In this document: in pieces, positions 1 through 8,874 of the stretch | Layout: the number at the start of each line of letters is the position of its first letter | Numbering within the stretch: position 1 is the stretch's first letter | From: UMGS1649 sp045651205 | GTDB lineage: Bacteria > Bacillota > Clostridia > TANB77 > CAG-465 | DNA length: 63,181 bases | Direction: 5' to 3' | Assembly: GCA_045651205.1 (NCBI GenBank) | Contig: JAZRSA010000011.1 | Coordinates: forward strand, 1-63,181 | Made by a program: the position numbers and the translations under genes | The notes under the pieces: model-generated | What the model saw: only the letters and a program-made list of their open reading frames with translations | The model's database searches: none | Told to the model about the DNA's origin: nothing

Positions 1-540
1 GCCTCCGACTTTGACTATGCGGTTACAAGAGAAGCTTTATTTAAAAAAGGAAAAACCGTAGAAGCTTTTACTGTATATAATCCTAAATTATATTATTTTT
101 TAGAATGGTTAAAACAGTTATTTGCAGAAACAGAGGGTAAAATGGGAAAAGGTATTTTGCCAACAATTAATGTTAATACACGTGATTTGCACTCAATGGG
201 TCAATTTTTACAAGATGGAAATCCGATTGTGTTTGAAACAGTTATAGGTATAGAACAAGCAGAAGTAATTAATATTGCAAAATATAATAAAACTTTAAAC
301 GATATCAATAAAATAGCTCAGGAAAAGGTTTGTCAAGCGCATTACGACGGCAAAACCCCTAGTAACGTTATAAATATAGATTATTTAGATGAATATAATT
401 TAGGAATGTTAGTGAGGTTTTTTATAACTGCTGCCATTAGTAGTGCATTATTGATAGATGTTGATCCGTTTAATCAACCTGGAGTAGAAAAATATAAAAA
501 ATTGATTGCGGATTCATTGAATAATATTTTTATATTTTAA
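1..540 (+). CDS. pgi: Glucose-6-phosphate isomerase, C-terminal part (truncated by window edge)
   Basis: The frame is open from base 1 and encodes the last 179 residues of phosphoglucose isomerase, the cytoplasmic enzyme interconverting glucose 6-phosphate and fructose 6-phosphate in glycolysis. Diagnostic stretches are LHSMGQ followed by NPIVFET, a histidine in CQAHYDGKTPSN, and the conserved C-terminal DPFNQPGVEKYK. A methionine at base 142 lies inside the fold with upstream homology in frame, so it is not the start; the true start is outside the window. A terminator hairpin overlaps the stop codon, so the gene ends its transcript here. Identification is based on several family motifs and is secure. 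Confidence 0.93.
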   Translation, partial: ASDFDYAVTREALFKKGKTVEAFTVYNPKLYYFLEWLKQLFAETEGKMGKGILPTINVNTRDLHSMGQFLQDGNPIVFETVIGIEQAEVINIAKYNKTLNDINKIAQEKVCQAHYDGKTPSNVINIDYLDEYNLGMLVRFFITAAISSALLIDVDPFNQPGVEKYKKLIADSLNNIFIF

Positions 541-562
541 AGACAGTTTTGCTGTCTTTTTT
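539..562 (+). terminator. Terminator after pgi
   Basis: Stem AAAGACAG/CTGTCTTT with a TTTTG loop, running into a T tract. It overlaps the pgi stop codon. Confidence 0.85.
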
Positions 563-601
563 GTTTTCTAAATGATATACTTATAGTAAGGAGGTCTATA
601 T

Positions 602-1345
602 ATGTTAGCTATTTTTATTTTTATTGTTGTTATTTTGTTATCATCAATAAAACAAATAAACGAATATGAAAGGGGAATAAAGTTTACTTGTGGTAAGTTT
701 TCTGGAATTGTGCAACCAGGATGGAGATTAGTTATTCCAATTTTTCAAACCCTTAAAAAGGTTGATATAAGAACTAAAGCAGTAGATGTGCCAGAACAAG
801 ATGCTATCACAAAAGATAATGTTTCAATTAAGATTAATGCTGTAATATACTACAAAATTTTTGATGCATCTAAAGCTATATTAGCCGTAGAAAATTATTA
901 TTACGCAGTTGGTCAATTAGCACAAACAACAATGAGAAATATTGTTGGTTCAGTTTCTCTAGACGAGCTATTAACAGAAAGAGAAAAACTAAGCCAAGAA
1001 ATATGTAACATAGTTGACGCAGCTACAGATCCATGGGGTATAAAAGTTGAAAACGTTGAGCTTAAAGACGTAGCTCTTCCAGAAGAAATGAAAAGAGTTA
1101 TGGCTAAAGTTGCAGAAGCAGAAAGAGAAAAACAATCTGTTATAACTAAAGCTTCTGGTGAAGTTGAAGCTGCAACTAACCTTGCAATGGCTGCAAATAT
1201 AATGGGTACTACTCCAGGTGCATTACACTTAAGAACTTTATCTACATTAAACGACTTAAGTAGTGATCAATCTAATACAGTAATATTCGCTATTCCTGTA
1301 GAATGTTTAGATGCTCTACGTGGACTTGGCCAAGGTAAGAAATAA
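602..1345 (+). CDS. SPFH/Band-7 (stomatin/slipin-like) membrane protein
   Basis: A 247-residue protein with an N-terminal hydrophobic helix (about residues 1-15) followed by an SPFH domain: ERGIKFTCGKFSG, QPGWRLVIPIFQ, VDVPEQDAITKDNV, then the helical segment with KVAEAEREKQSVITKASGE. Slipins and stomatins form membrane-associated oligomeric rings linked to membrane microdomains; the specific role here is unknown. The start is supported by AAGGAGGTC just upstream. It is monocistronic, lying between the pgi terminator and a bidirectional terminator shared with the convergent gene. HflC/HflK-like naming is possible, but no protease partner is nearby. Confidence 0.88.
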   Translation: MLAIFIFIVVILLSSIKQINEYERGIKFTCGKFSGIVQPGWRLVIPIFQTLKKVDIRTKAVDVPEQDAITKDNVSIKINAVIYYKIFDASKAILAVENYYYAVGQLAQTTMRNIVGSVSLDELLTEREKLSQEICNIVDAATDPWGIKVENVELKDVALPEEMKRVMAKVAEAEREKQSVITKASGEVEAATNLAMAANIMGTTPGALHLRTLSTLNDLSSDQSNTVIFAIPVECLDALRGLGQGKK

Positions 1346-1396
1346 TAACTTAATTAAAATTTAGTTAATTAAAAGTTGTTAAATTTTAAACAAATA

Positions 1397-1432
1397 AAAA
1401 CACAAATTGTATTATTACAATTTGTGTTTTTT
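1397..1432. terminator. Bidirectional terminator between convergent genes
   Basis: Perfect 11-bp stem CACAAATTGTA/TACAATTTGTG with a TTAT loop, preceded by an A run and followed by a T run. It can therefore serve both the SPFH gene (+) and the DUF3137-like gene (-). Confidence 0.85.
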
Positions 1433-1452
1433 ATTTATCTTTAAAGCAACTT

Positions 1453-2847
1453 TTATATCATCTTTTTACTTTTAGTTTTCTTTTCCTTAATTATACTTAC
1501 ATCTTCTATCTTCATAGTATCAACAAATTCTTCTTTGGATTTTTCATCAGTTTCTTCTTTAACAGTTTCAACTTTTGGAGTTTCTACTTTCTCTTCAGGT
1601 TTCTCCTCTGTTTCTGCTTTGTTAACCTCTTTTACTTCCTCTATTTTTACCTCTTCATTTTTCACTACTTTTTTATAGTCGAGCTTTGGAAGTTCTGTTT
1701 TTTCCTCATCTGCTTGACTTTCCTTTTCTATTTGATTTGTAACTTCGCTTATAAACTTTATTATATTGTAATATGTGAATAACAGCTTCTTATCTATAGA
1801 GTTACCAAAAACTTTAGGTTCAAACATAGACGGAGTAAAGAATCTCATAAATATAATATTTTCTTTAAACATCACTTCAAATCTAAGATCATAATCCTTA
1901 TAGAATCTAGTAAGTATTTCTCTCATTTCACTTTGTATTACTTGATGCGCTACAGATCTATTGTCTGTATATATATCAAATATCTTTTCAAATGCAATAT
2001 CATCTGTTTCTAATTTGTTTTTAGAAATAAAGAATTTGAATCCGTTTTTAGTTACCTTTACCCAAGCACCCAAATCTTTCTCAGATCTAATTACCGCAAA
2101 CATACCTTTAAATAAATCTTCTCTAAATCTACGTTTTTTCTTTTTAAAAGCATAGTCTACATCTAGTTCTGCTATTTCAGTATATATTTTTCCATCTATC
2201 TTACCATCAACATAATCTTCTGATGAAAATCTATTGAAGGCTTTCTTTTCAAAATCCGATACAAGATATTTATTCTTCATATCATCGCCAACTCTACCAT
2301 ACATACTATATCTAAGATTATTATCTACAAGTTTTATAAACTTGCTTATTATTTGTTCTTTATATATTTTCTTGTACATTCTTCTTTGTTTTATACCAAA
2401 GAATATCATACCTCCTAACAAAAACGGAGACACTAATGCTAATGTTTTTATTGTATTATCTACACTTTCAGAAATAGCTGCTCCCGGCATTTTTGCAAAT
2501 GCAATTCCTAATACCATAATGCATGCCAATGCTATATCTATCATAGCAGAAATATTAGCAAGTGATTTCATTTTTCTTAAATCTTCATTTTGAATATTTA
2601 AAAGTTCATCATATATTTTTTCAAATTCTTCTCTTGCATTTCTAAGCTTTATATTTTTAGTAAACACATGGCCTTTAGTAGCTCTACTAAGTATAACAAC
2701 TATTGGAATTATTGTTATTGCTATTAAAGCTTGATATATTTGACCTATGTTTGCCGCTATTATTTCTGGAGATACCATCAATGTTGCTACTAACATAGCA
2801 ATTAACAAAATTATTGGTATTACTATTCCAGCAAATACTATTATCAT
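1453..2847 (-). CDS. DUF3137-like membrane protein, paralog 1 (with charged C-terminal tail)
   Basis: A 464-residue protein with four hydrophobic segments in the first ~150 residues (two near the N-terminus, two after an amphipathic linker), then a soluble domain shared with three other proteins in this window. Shared landmarks are FKGMFAVI, a segment ending DNRSVAHQVIQSEM, and IIFMRFFTPSMFEP before a C-terminal helix. The last ~80 residues are a low-complexity Glu/Lys/Val tail found only in this copy. The start has AGGAGG upstream. The neighbouring paralog ends 13 bp upstream, so the two form an operon. The family assignment to DUF3137 is from memory of its pattern; function is unknown. Confidence 0.7.
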   Translation of the reverse strand: MIIVFAGIVIPIILLIAMLVATLMVSPEIIAANIGQIYQALIAITIIPIVVILSRATKGHVFTKNIKLRNAREEFEKIYDELLNIQNEDLRKMKSLANISAMIDIALACIMVLGIAFAKMPGAAISESVDNTIKTLALVSPFLLGGMIFFGIKQRRMYKKIYKEQIISKFIKLVDNNLRYSMYGRVGDDMKNKYLVSDFEKKAFNRFSSEDYVDGKIDGKIYTEIAELDVDYAFKKKKRRFREDLFKGMFAVIRSEKDLGAWVKVTKNGFKFFISKNKLETDDIAFEKIFDIYTDNRSVAHQVIQSEMREILTRFYKDYDLRFEVMFKENIIFMRFFTPSMFEPKVFGNSIDKKLLFTYYNIIKFISEVTNQIEKESQADEEKTELPKLDYKKVVKNEEVKIEEVKEVNKAETEEKPEEKVETPKVETVKEETDEKSKEEFVDTMKIEDVSIIKEKKTKSKKMI

Positions 2848-2860
2848 ATGTTCCTCCTAT

Positions 2861-4042
2861 TTAATTCGTTTGTACATCTCTTACAATCGCTGCCATCTTT
2901 AACATTAGTTCAACGATTAGTTTTAGTGTTGCATAATCTTTTAACAATACATTCTTGTTCATCGAATCTTCCAGTATGTCTGGTTCAAACATATCTCCGG
3001 TATAAACCAAGAAGTATATGTTGTTATTTTTTATAGCGATATCTAGTGTTATTCCCAGCTTATCTCTATAATCAAATAATTCTGTCATTACTTCACTTGT
3101 AAGTATTCTTGTTGCTAACATTCTGTCGTTTGTTTCAACAACAAAATTATTTTCAAACTCTTTACTATCTAGTTTTAATTTACTCGTCATATATTCATAT
3201 ATTTCCGCTCTATTTTTAATACCAACTGCAGATATTTTCAATTTAAACTTAGAATCTATACCTAGAGGAAGCATTGCAAAATAGCCATTAAAAATGTCAA
3301 TCTTTCTTACTTTTCCCTCTTCTGTCATCATATTATTACCAAGTTTTAGCTCAACCATATCAATATATTCTTCGTTTATCTCACCTTCTATAGCATCCAA
3401 ACATTCATACATATTATGTTCTAACAAACCAAAATTAGCCATTTCATATTCAGAAAGAACCAATTGTTCATTATTAACTGTAGTAGAATATCTTAACATT
3501 GGTCCTAAATGTTTTACTAAACTACTAATTATCCTGCTTTTGTATTCAGCTTTGTACTCCCTAATATCTTTTTCACTACCAAAAGATGAAAATATTAATG
3601 CCACTACTGCCAATAGAAGAATTAGTATTAAATCATATGCAGCTACAGCGTCACCGCACAACAAATAAAATGCTGCTAACGCAATAGCGGCGCCTAAAAT
3701 TCCTAAAACAGAATACCTAAATACCATTCTCTCTTTAGGTTTCTTCCTTTTTTCTTCTAAAGCTGCTCTATGTCTTCTACACAACTCATTATATATTCTA
3801 TCAAATTCAACTGAATTTACTAACCTCTTAGCCGCCTCATTTTTTTTAATTCTCGCTTTTTTACCTTTAGTAATTATTAAGTACCACCATAACCATGCAA
3901 TTGAAATAATAGATCCTGTCATAACTATTCCGTTTAAAACAGGTATTGATCCATATACCTCATTAGAAACATTAAGCATTTCAGATAAAAGAGCCGCTAG
4001 CGCTAGTGTTATTAATACTTTTTCACTAATCTTTTCGCGCAT
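2861..4042 (-). CDS. DUF3137-like membrane protein, paralog 2
   Basis: A 393-residue paralog of the preceding protein: two N-terminal hydrophobic segments, a charged linker rich in Lys/Arg, two more hydrophobic segments (about residues 105-155), then the common domain with FNGYFAML, NDRMLATRILTSEVM and IYFLVYTGDMFEP. It is the first gene of a two-gene operon whose likely promoter contains TATGTGATATGAT at 4062-4074. Topology suggests the conserved domain is on one side of the membrane as a sensor or scaffold, but nothing in the sequence gives a reaction. No catalytic signature is visible. Confidence 0.7.
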   Translation of the reverse strand: MREKISEKVLITLALAALLSEMLNVSNEVYGSIPVLNGIVMTGSIISIAWLWWYLIITKGKKARIKKNEAAKRLVNSVEFDRIYNELCRRHRAALEEKRKKPKERMVFRYSVLGILGAAIALAAFYLLCGDAVAAYDLILILLLAVVALIFSSFGSEKDIREYKAEYKSRIISSLVKHLGPMLRYSTTVNNEQLVLSEYEMANFGLLEHNMYECLDAIEGEINEEYIDMVELKLGNNMMTEEGKVRKIDIFNGYFAMLPLGIDSKFKLKISAVGIKNRAEIYEYMTSKLKLDSKEFENNFVVETNDRMLATRILTSEVMTELFDYRDKLGITLDIAIKNNNIYFLVYTGDMFEPDILEDSMNKNVLLKDYATLKLIVELMLKMAAIVRDVQTN

Positions 4043-4061
4043 CCTTTTACACCTCTAAAAA

Positions 4062-4074
4062 ATCATATCACATA
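4062..4074 (-). promoter_or_regulatory. Extended -10 promoter of DUF3137-like operon
   Basis: Minus-strand TATGTGATATGAT, one base different from the TATGTGATATAAT element seen before three other genes here, about 20 bp upstream of the start codon. Confidence 0.5.
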
Positions 4075-4106
4075 ACAAAAAAATTGTACAGTAGTATAAA
4101 AAAGAA

Positions 4107-4132
4107 AAAGAATGGATTTAATTCCATTCTTT
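4107..4132 (-). terminator. Terminator after pflA
   Basis: Stem AAAGAATGGA/TCCATTCTTT, overlapping the pflA stop and followed on the minus strand by TTTTCTTTTTTT. Confidence 0.85.
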
Positions 4133-4847
4133 ACTCAATTCCAAGTATTTGTTCTGCTTTTTTTACATCTTCGCTACTAGCTTCAGGAATTCCTTCTAGC
4201 ATAAACTTATCTCCTATCATTTCCCACTTTTCACTGCCTAAAGTATGGTAACCTAACACCTCTACTTTTTCTACGGTTTTAAGTGTAGAAACAAATTCTT
4301 TAAGTTTACTCAAATGTTCCTCTTTATCTGTTATTGTAGGTACAAGAACATGCCTAATCCACATAGGTACACCTTTATCTGAAATATGTTTTGCAAATTC
4401 TAATATTTTTGCATTATCTACTCCAATAAGATCTTTATGTGTATCGTTATCCATTTCTTTTAAATCTAGGATTACTAGATCTGTATAATCTAGCAAATCT
4501 TTTAATTTGTCTACATCTACAAAACCTGATGTGTCTATTGCTGTGTGTATTCCTTCCGCTTTAAGTCTCTTAAATAGGTCTATTACAAAGTCTATTTGAA
4601 GAAGTGGTTCACCACCGCTTACAGTAACTCCACCGTTTTCACCCATATATTCTCTGTAATTAAGCATTTTTTCTACAACAGATTCACTATCGTGTACTTC
4701 TCCTAAATGTACATCTCTAGTATCTCTATTGTGACAATACTTACACCTTAAAGGACAGCCTTGGAGAAAGATAACATATCTTACCCCAGGGCCGTCTACT
4801 GTACTAAAGCTTTCAAAGGAATGTATTCTCCCTGTTACTTTTTCCAT
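4131..4847 (-). CDS. pflA: Pyruvate formate-lyase activating enzyme
   Basis: A 238-residue radical SAM enzyme that uses a [4Fe-4S] cluster and S-adenosylmethionine to install the glycyl radical on pyruvate formate-lyase. Near the N-terminus it carries FESFSTVDGPGVRYVIFLQG and the cluster motif CPLRCKYC (CxxxCxxC), then the SAM-binding GGEPLLQ. Length is typical for PflA. It lies 8 bp downstream of pflB in the same operon, the usual pairing, and ends in a strong terminator. It is oxygen-sensitive by nature, consistent with an anaerobe. Confidence 0.96.
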   Translation of the reverse strand: MEKVTGRIHSFESFSTVDGPGVRYVIFLQGCPLRCKYCHNRDTRDVHLGEVHDSESVVEKMLNYREYMGENGGVTVSGGEPLLQIDFVIDLFKRLKAEGIHTAIDTSGFVDVDKLKDLLDYTDLVILDLKEMDNDTHKDLIGVDNAKILEFAKHISDKGVPMWIRHVLVPTITDKEEHLSKLKEFVSTLKTVEKVEVLGYHTLGSEKWEMIGDKFMLEGIPEASSEDVKKAEQILGIE

Positions 4848-4855
4848 ATTACTCC

Positions 4856-7102
4856 TTATATTTTTTCATGTATTGTTCTATTTATTACGTCTAATTGTTG
4901 TTCTTTAGTTAATTTAACAAAGTTTACTGCATATCCAGAAACTCTTATTGTTAGTTGTGGATATTTTTCCGGATGATTCATTGCATCTATTAATAGCTCT
5001 CTGTTAAATACGTTAACATTTATGTGATGCCCAGTTCTTGCAAAATATCCATCAAGCATAGATATTAAGTTTGAAACTTGTGTAGTCTCACTATCTCCAA
5101 GCGTACTTGGTGTTATTGAGAATGTATATGAAATACCATCTTCTGAATGTTCGTATGGAAGTTTTGCAATTGAGTTCATAACTGCAAGTGCCCCATTAGT
5201 ATCTCTACCATGCATTGGGTTTGCACCTGGTCCAAATGGTTCTCCTGCTTTTCTTCCATCCGGAGTATCTCCAGTGTTTTTACCATAAACAACATTTGAT
5301 GTTATTGTAAGAACAGACATTGTTGGTTTAGAATTTCTGTATGTTTTTTGCTTTCTTACTTTATTCATAAAGCGTTTTAGAACATCTACAGCTATTGAGT
5401 CTACTCTATCGTCATCATTTCCGTATTTAGGGAAATCTCCTTCGATTTCGTAGCTTGTTACTAAACCTTGGTCATTTCTTATTGCTTTAACTTTAGCGTA
5501 TTTTATTGCAGATAATGAGTCTGCTACAACAGATAATCCTGCAATACCAGTAGCCATAGTTCTTAAGATTTCATCATCATGTAACGCCATTTCTATTTTT
5601 TCGTATGAATATTTATCATGCATATAGTGGATTGCATTTAATGCTTTAACATAAACCATTGCAACATAATCCATCATATTATCGAATTTAGCAAGTACAT
5701 CATCATAGTATAAATAATCTGTTGTTACACCTTCAAACTTAGGTGCTACTTGTTTACCAGATATTTCATCGCGTCCACCATTTATTGCATAAAGTAGTGT
5801 TTTAGCAAGGTTACATCTAGCTCCAAAGAATTGCATTTGCTTACCTATTCTCATTGCAGATACACAACATGCTATACCATAGTCATCTCCCCAGAATCCT
5901 CTCATAAGGTCATCATTTTCATATTGGATTGATGATGTTTTTATAGACATCTTAGTTGCATATTCTTTAAATCCTCTTGGTAAATTATTTGACCATAATA
6001 CAGTTAAGTTTGGTTCTGGTGCAGGTCCTAAGTTAGATAGTGTGTGTAGTATTCTAAATGAGTTTTTAGTTACTAATGTTCTACCATCTATACCCATACC
6101 ACCAATACTTTCAGTTACCCATACTGGATCTCCACTAAATAGTTCATTGTATTCTGGTGTTCTTAAGAATCTTACAAGTCTTAATTTCATTACTAAATGG
6201 TCTATTAATTCTTGTGCTTCTTCTTCTGTTAAAGTTCCTTCTGCTAAATCTTTTTCAATGTATATATCTAAGAATGTGCTTATTCTACCAATACTCATTG
6301 CAGCACCATTTTGGTCTTTTATTGCTGCTAGGTATCCAAAGTATGTCCATTGAACAGCTTCCTTAGCGTTTGCAGCTGGTTTAGATATGTCTAAATCATA
6401 TTTAGCTGCCATTTCTTTAAGTTCACCTAAAGCTTGGATTTGATCATAAGTCTCTTCACGAGCTCTTAATATATTTTCATCAAAATCTCTTCTATCTAAT
6501 GCTTCTAAAGATTTCTTCTTATCTGCTATTAATGCATCTATACCATAAAGAGCTACTCTTCTGTAGTCTCCTATAATTCTTCCACGTCCATAACCATCTG
6601 GAAGACCAGTTATTAAGTGTGAGCTTCTTGCTGCACGTATATCTGGTGTATATACACTAAATACTCCATCGTTATGTGTTCTTCTTATTGTATGGAATAT
6701 TTCAGATACTTTAGGATCCATTTGTCTATCGTAAGCTTCGCAAGATTTTTCTACTATTCTTACTCCACCAAAAGGCATAATTGCTCTTTTTAATGGTTTG
6801 TCTGTTTGAAGACCTACTATTTTTTCTAATCTCTTGTCTATATATCCTGCGTTATGTGCTGTTATTGTAGATACTGTTTTAACATCTACATCTAGCACTC
6901 CACCATTTTCTTTTTCTTTTTTGTATAAATCTAACACTTTATCCCATAGTTTTATTGTGCTATTTGTTGGTCCTTTAAGGAATTCATCTGTTCCTTCATA
7001 AGGTGTATAGTTTAGTTGAATAAAGCTTCTTACATCGATTTCTTCTTGCCATTTTCCGGCTTTAAATTTTTTCCATTCTTCAAAGTTCATTACTTTCTTC
7101 AT
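4856..7102 (-). CDS. pflB: Formate C-acetyltransferase (pyruvate formate-lyase)
   Basis: A 748-residue glycyl-radical enzyme converting pyruvate and CoA to acetyl-CoA and formate in mixed-acid fermentation. The active-site cysteine pair is visible in GIACCVSAMRIGKQ and the glycyl-radical loop RVSGYAV lies near the C-terminus. Further family landmarks are NWRPFG-like GVRIVEKSCEAYDR, the SSHLITGLPDGYGRGRIIGDYRR block and ITSNVVYGKNTGDTPDGRK. The start is ATGAAGAAAG with a GAAAGG ribosome site. It is the first gene of pflBA, expressed from an extended -10 promoter at 7138-7165. Length and motifs are complete. Confidence 0.97.
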   Translation of the reverse strand: MKKVMNFEEWKKFKAGKWQEEIDVRSFIQLNYTPYEGTDEFLKGPTNSTIKLWDKVLDLYKKEKENGGVLDVDVKTVSTITAHNAGYIDKRLEKIVGLQTDKPLKRAIMPFGGVRIVEKSCEAYDRQMDPKVSEIFHTIRRTHNDGVFSVYTPDIRAARSSHLITGLPDGYGRGRIIGDYRRVALYGIDALIADKKKSLEALDRRDFDENILRAREETYDQIQALGELKEMAAKYDLDISKPAANAKEAVQWTYFGYLAAIKDQNGAAMSIGRISTFLDIYIEKDLAEGTLTEEEAQELIDHLVMKLRLVRFLRTPEYNELFSGDPVWVTESIGGMGIDGRTLVTKNSFRILHTLSNLGPAPEPNLTVLWSNNLPRGFKEYATKMSIKTSSIQYENDDLMRGFWGDDYGIACCVSAMRIGKQMQFFGARCNLAKTLLYAINGGRDEISGKQVAPKFEGVTTDYLYYDDVLAKFDNMMDYVAMVYVKALNAIHYMHDKYSYEKIEMALHDDEILRTMATGIAGLSVVADSLSAIKYAKVKAIRNDQGLVTSYEIEGDFPKYGNDDDRVDSIAVDVLKRFMNKVRKQKTYRNSKPTMSVLTITSNVVYGKNTGDTPDGRKAGEPFGPGANPMHGRDTNGALAVMNSIAKLPYEHSEDGISYTFSITPSTLGDSETTQVSNLISMLDGYFARTGHHINVNVFNRELLIDAMNHPEKYPQLTIRVSGYAVNFVKLTKEQQLDVINRTIHEKI

Positions 7103-7137
7103 CCTTTCGTTATTATATTCATTATATTACATTTTTC

Positions 7138-7165
7138 ATTATATCATTAAAGAATATTTTTGCAA
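7138..7165 (-). promoter_or_regulatory. pflBA promoter
   Basis: Minus strand TTGCAA, 16-bp spacer, TATAAT with an upstream TG (extended -10), followed by an untranslated leader to pflB. Confidence 0.6.
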
Positions 7166-7210
7166 ATAGTTTGTGAAGTTTAATATAAAAAAATTCATAG
7201 GTGTGCAAAT

Positions 7211-7239
7211 TTGCTTTTTTATGTCTCCTATGGTATAAT
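7211..7239 (+). promoter_or_regulatory. Promoter of Nudix gene
   Basis: TTGCTT, 17-bp spacer, TATAAT with extended TGG, ending about 30 bp before the start codon. Divergent from the pflB promoter. Confidence 0.65.
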
Positions 7240-7269
7240 GTTTTCGTTAATTTAAAACGGAGGTGTCTT

Positions 7270-7689
7270 ATGGATAAATTCAGAGGTATTAGACCAATTG
7301 CACTTGGAATAGTAGTGCGCGACGGCAAGGTTTTGGCAAGCGAAGGATATGACAAAGTTAAGGGCGTTCATTTCTGGCGTGCTATCGGAGGCGGCATCGA
7401 ATTCTTAGAAAAGAGTAACGAAACTCTTAAAAGAGAATTCATGGAGGAAATCGGAGCTAACGTAACAGTTGGTGATTTCCTTGGTGTAGATGAAAACATC
7501 TTCACTTTCGATGGCAAGCAAGGACACGAACTTATCTTCCTTTACAGAGTAACTCTTGATGAAAAAGATTACAAGGAAGTTTACTTCGAAGAAGGAGATA
7601 CTGCTTACCCTATTCGTTGGGTAGACCTTGAGGACCTTAAGTCTGGCAAGGAAATTATCTATCCTACTTCTGTCGTGAAATATCTATAA
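7270..7689 (+). CDS. Nudix hydrolase (139 aa)
   Basis: Start ATGGATAAATTC is chosen because GGAGGTG lies just upstream; the frame is open further upstream, but that part overlaps the promoter. The Nudix box is intact: GGGIEF followed by REFMEEIGANV, fitting Gx5Ex7REUxEExGU. Such enzymes hydrolyse nucleoside diphosphates linked to another group; the substrate cannot be read from sequence. It is monocistronic, divergent from pflBA and ends at a strong hairpin. Its third codon positions are visibly richer in G and C than neighbouring genes (many AAG, GAC, CTT, TTC, GGC), suggesting a different origin or strong codon selection. Confidence 0.88.
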   Translation: MDKFRGIRPIALGIVVRDGKVLASEGYDKVKGVHFWRAIGGGIEFLEKSNETLKREFMEEIGANVTVGDFLGVDENIFTFDGKQGHELIFLYRVTLDEKDYKEVYFEEGDTAYPIRWVDLEDLKSGKEIIYPTSVVKYL

Positions 7690-7722
7690 AAAGCAGTGTA
7701 ACAAAAACATTATGACACAAGC

Positions 7723-7755
7723 AAAAGCTGATGAATTAAATATTCATCAGCTTTT
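7723..7755. terminator. Bidirectional terminator
   Basis: Perfect 14-bp stem AAAAGCTGATGAAT/ATTCATCAGCTTTT with a 5-nt loop between the convergent Nudix and DUF3137-like genes. Confidence 0.85.
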
Positions 7756-7782
7756 AACTTATTCTATATTATTTATTCTATA

Positions 7783-8817
7783 TTATTTTTTATTTGCATT
7801 ATCTAATTCTTCTGCTAAATCTTCTAATAGTTTTATTGTGTTATAGCAAACCTTCAATAATTCTTTATTTCTATTTTCTTCGTTAATTGGTTCAAAAAAA
7901 GCCACTTTATGCATTCTAATAAATACATTATTTCCTTTGAATGCAATATCTGTTCTTATATTAGACGCTTTATCCATTTCTTTAACAACCGCACCTAACT
8001 CTTCTGTTACATAAGCCTCTACCTTTTCTGGTTGTTCAGAATACACTTCCAAACCTCTCCAGCTTTCAGATTTAGCAAGGAAAAAACCTCTGCCTTCTTT
8101 TTTAGTTCTATCTTTTTCATATCTATTTTTTATTAAAGGATCTCTTGTGAATACACTAAAATCTACAGGTACTGCACTCGGAATATTCATATGAATAAAC
8201 AGACCATTAAACAAATCTATTCTTTGTGTAGATTCTGTCATTCTTCCATCTACCATTTTTCTTATTTTTTTAACTTCGTCAACATTAATTTCTGACATCT
8301 TTACAGGCATACCATCTAGAACCGTACCGTCAACATAGTTTTTTGTTCTCATTTCAATATCTCTTCTTACACCAGAAAATATTTGTCCTAAGCTCATTAT
8401 TGTTAATTCATCTAGCCCTGCCATCTCATAATATCTTTTAATATCGCTGCCGTTATCTGTACTTGTTTCGCTAAATGTAAATTTATCGTTTGCTCTAGTT
8501 ATAACATCTGCTAACACTGTCTTTTTATATCCTTTTCTATAGTTACTTTTAAGTGACGATGCATAAGCCACTAAAACAACTACTATAAGTATAACCGCAA
8601 TTAGTATCGCATAGAACGTTGCTTTGTTTGTCGCTAATAGCGTTTTAAATGGTGTAACAAATACTATTGCAAGAACTATTAAAAGAAACCCTATCAATAT
8701 GCCATATAATATTTTAGATAGTTTTACATCTTTCTTCCATTTTTCGATTTTATCTTGATATTTTCTACAAATATCTGTGTATAACTCTTTAAATTCTTCA
8801 TCATTTACTTTTTTCAT
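7783..8817 (-). CDS. DUF3137-like membrane protein, paralog 3
   Basis: A 344-residue member of the same family as the genes at 1453 and 2861. It lacks the first pair of N-terminal helices: it begins with the KNDEEFKELYTDICRKYQ-type helix, has one pair of hydrophobic segments (about 35-85), then the common domain with FNGLFIHM, SEQPEKVEAYVTEELG and VFIRMHKVAFFEP. The start has AAGGAGATAAC upstream. It lies 57 bp downstream of paralog 4 and is probably cotranscribed with it. It is the most diverged copy. Function is unknown. Confidence 0.68.
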   Translation of the reverse strand: MKKVNDEEFKELYTDICRKYQDKIEKWKKDVKLSKILYGILIGFLLIVLAIVFVTPFKTLLATNKATFYAILIAVILIVVVLVAYASSLKSNYRKGYKKTVLADVITRANDKFTFSETSTDNGSDIKRYYEMAGLDELTIMSLGQIFSGVRRDIEMRTKNYVDGTVLDGMPVKMSEINVDEVKKIRKMVDGRMTESTQRIDLFNGLFIHMNIPSAVPVDFSVFTRDPLIKNRYEKDRTKKEGRGFFLAKSESWRGLEVYSEQPEKVEAYVTEELGAVVKEMDKASNIRTDIAFKGNNVFIRMHKVAFFEPINEENRNKELLKVCYNTIKLLEDLAEELDNANKK

Positions 8818-8874
8818 ATGTTATCTCCTTTATATATAGTTATGTTATCACAAAAATTATTTTATTGTCTATAA

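Noticed and set aside
142..540. ATG at 142 as the start of a 132-aa gene
   Set aside because: The same frame is open to base 1 and already encodes phosphoglucose isomerase sequence; it is an internal methionine.
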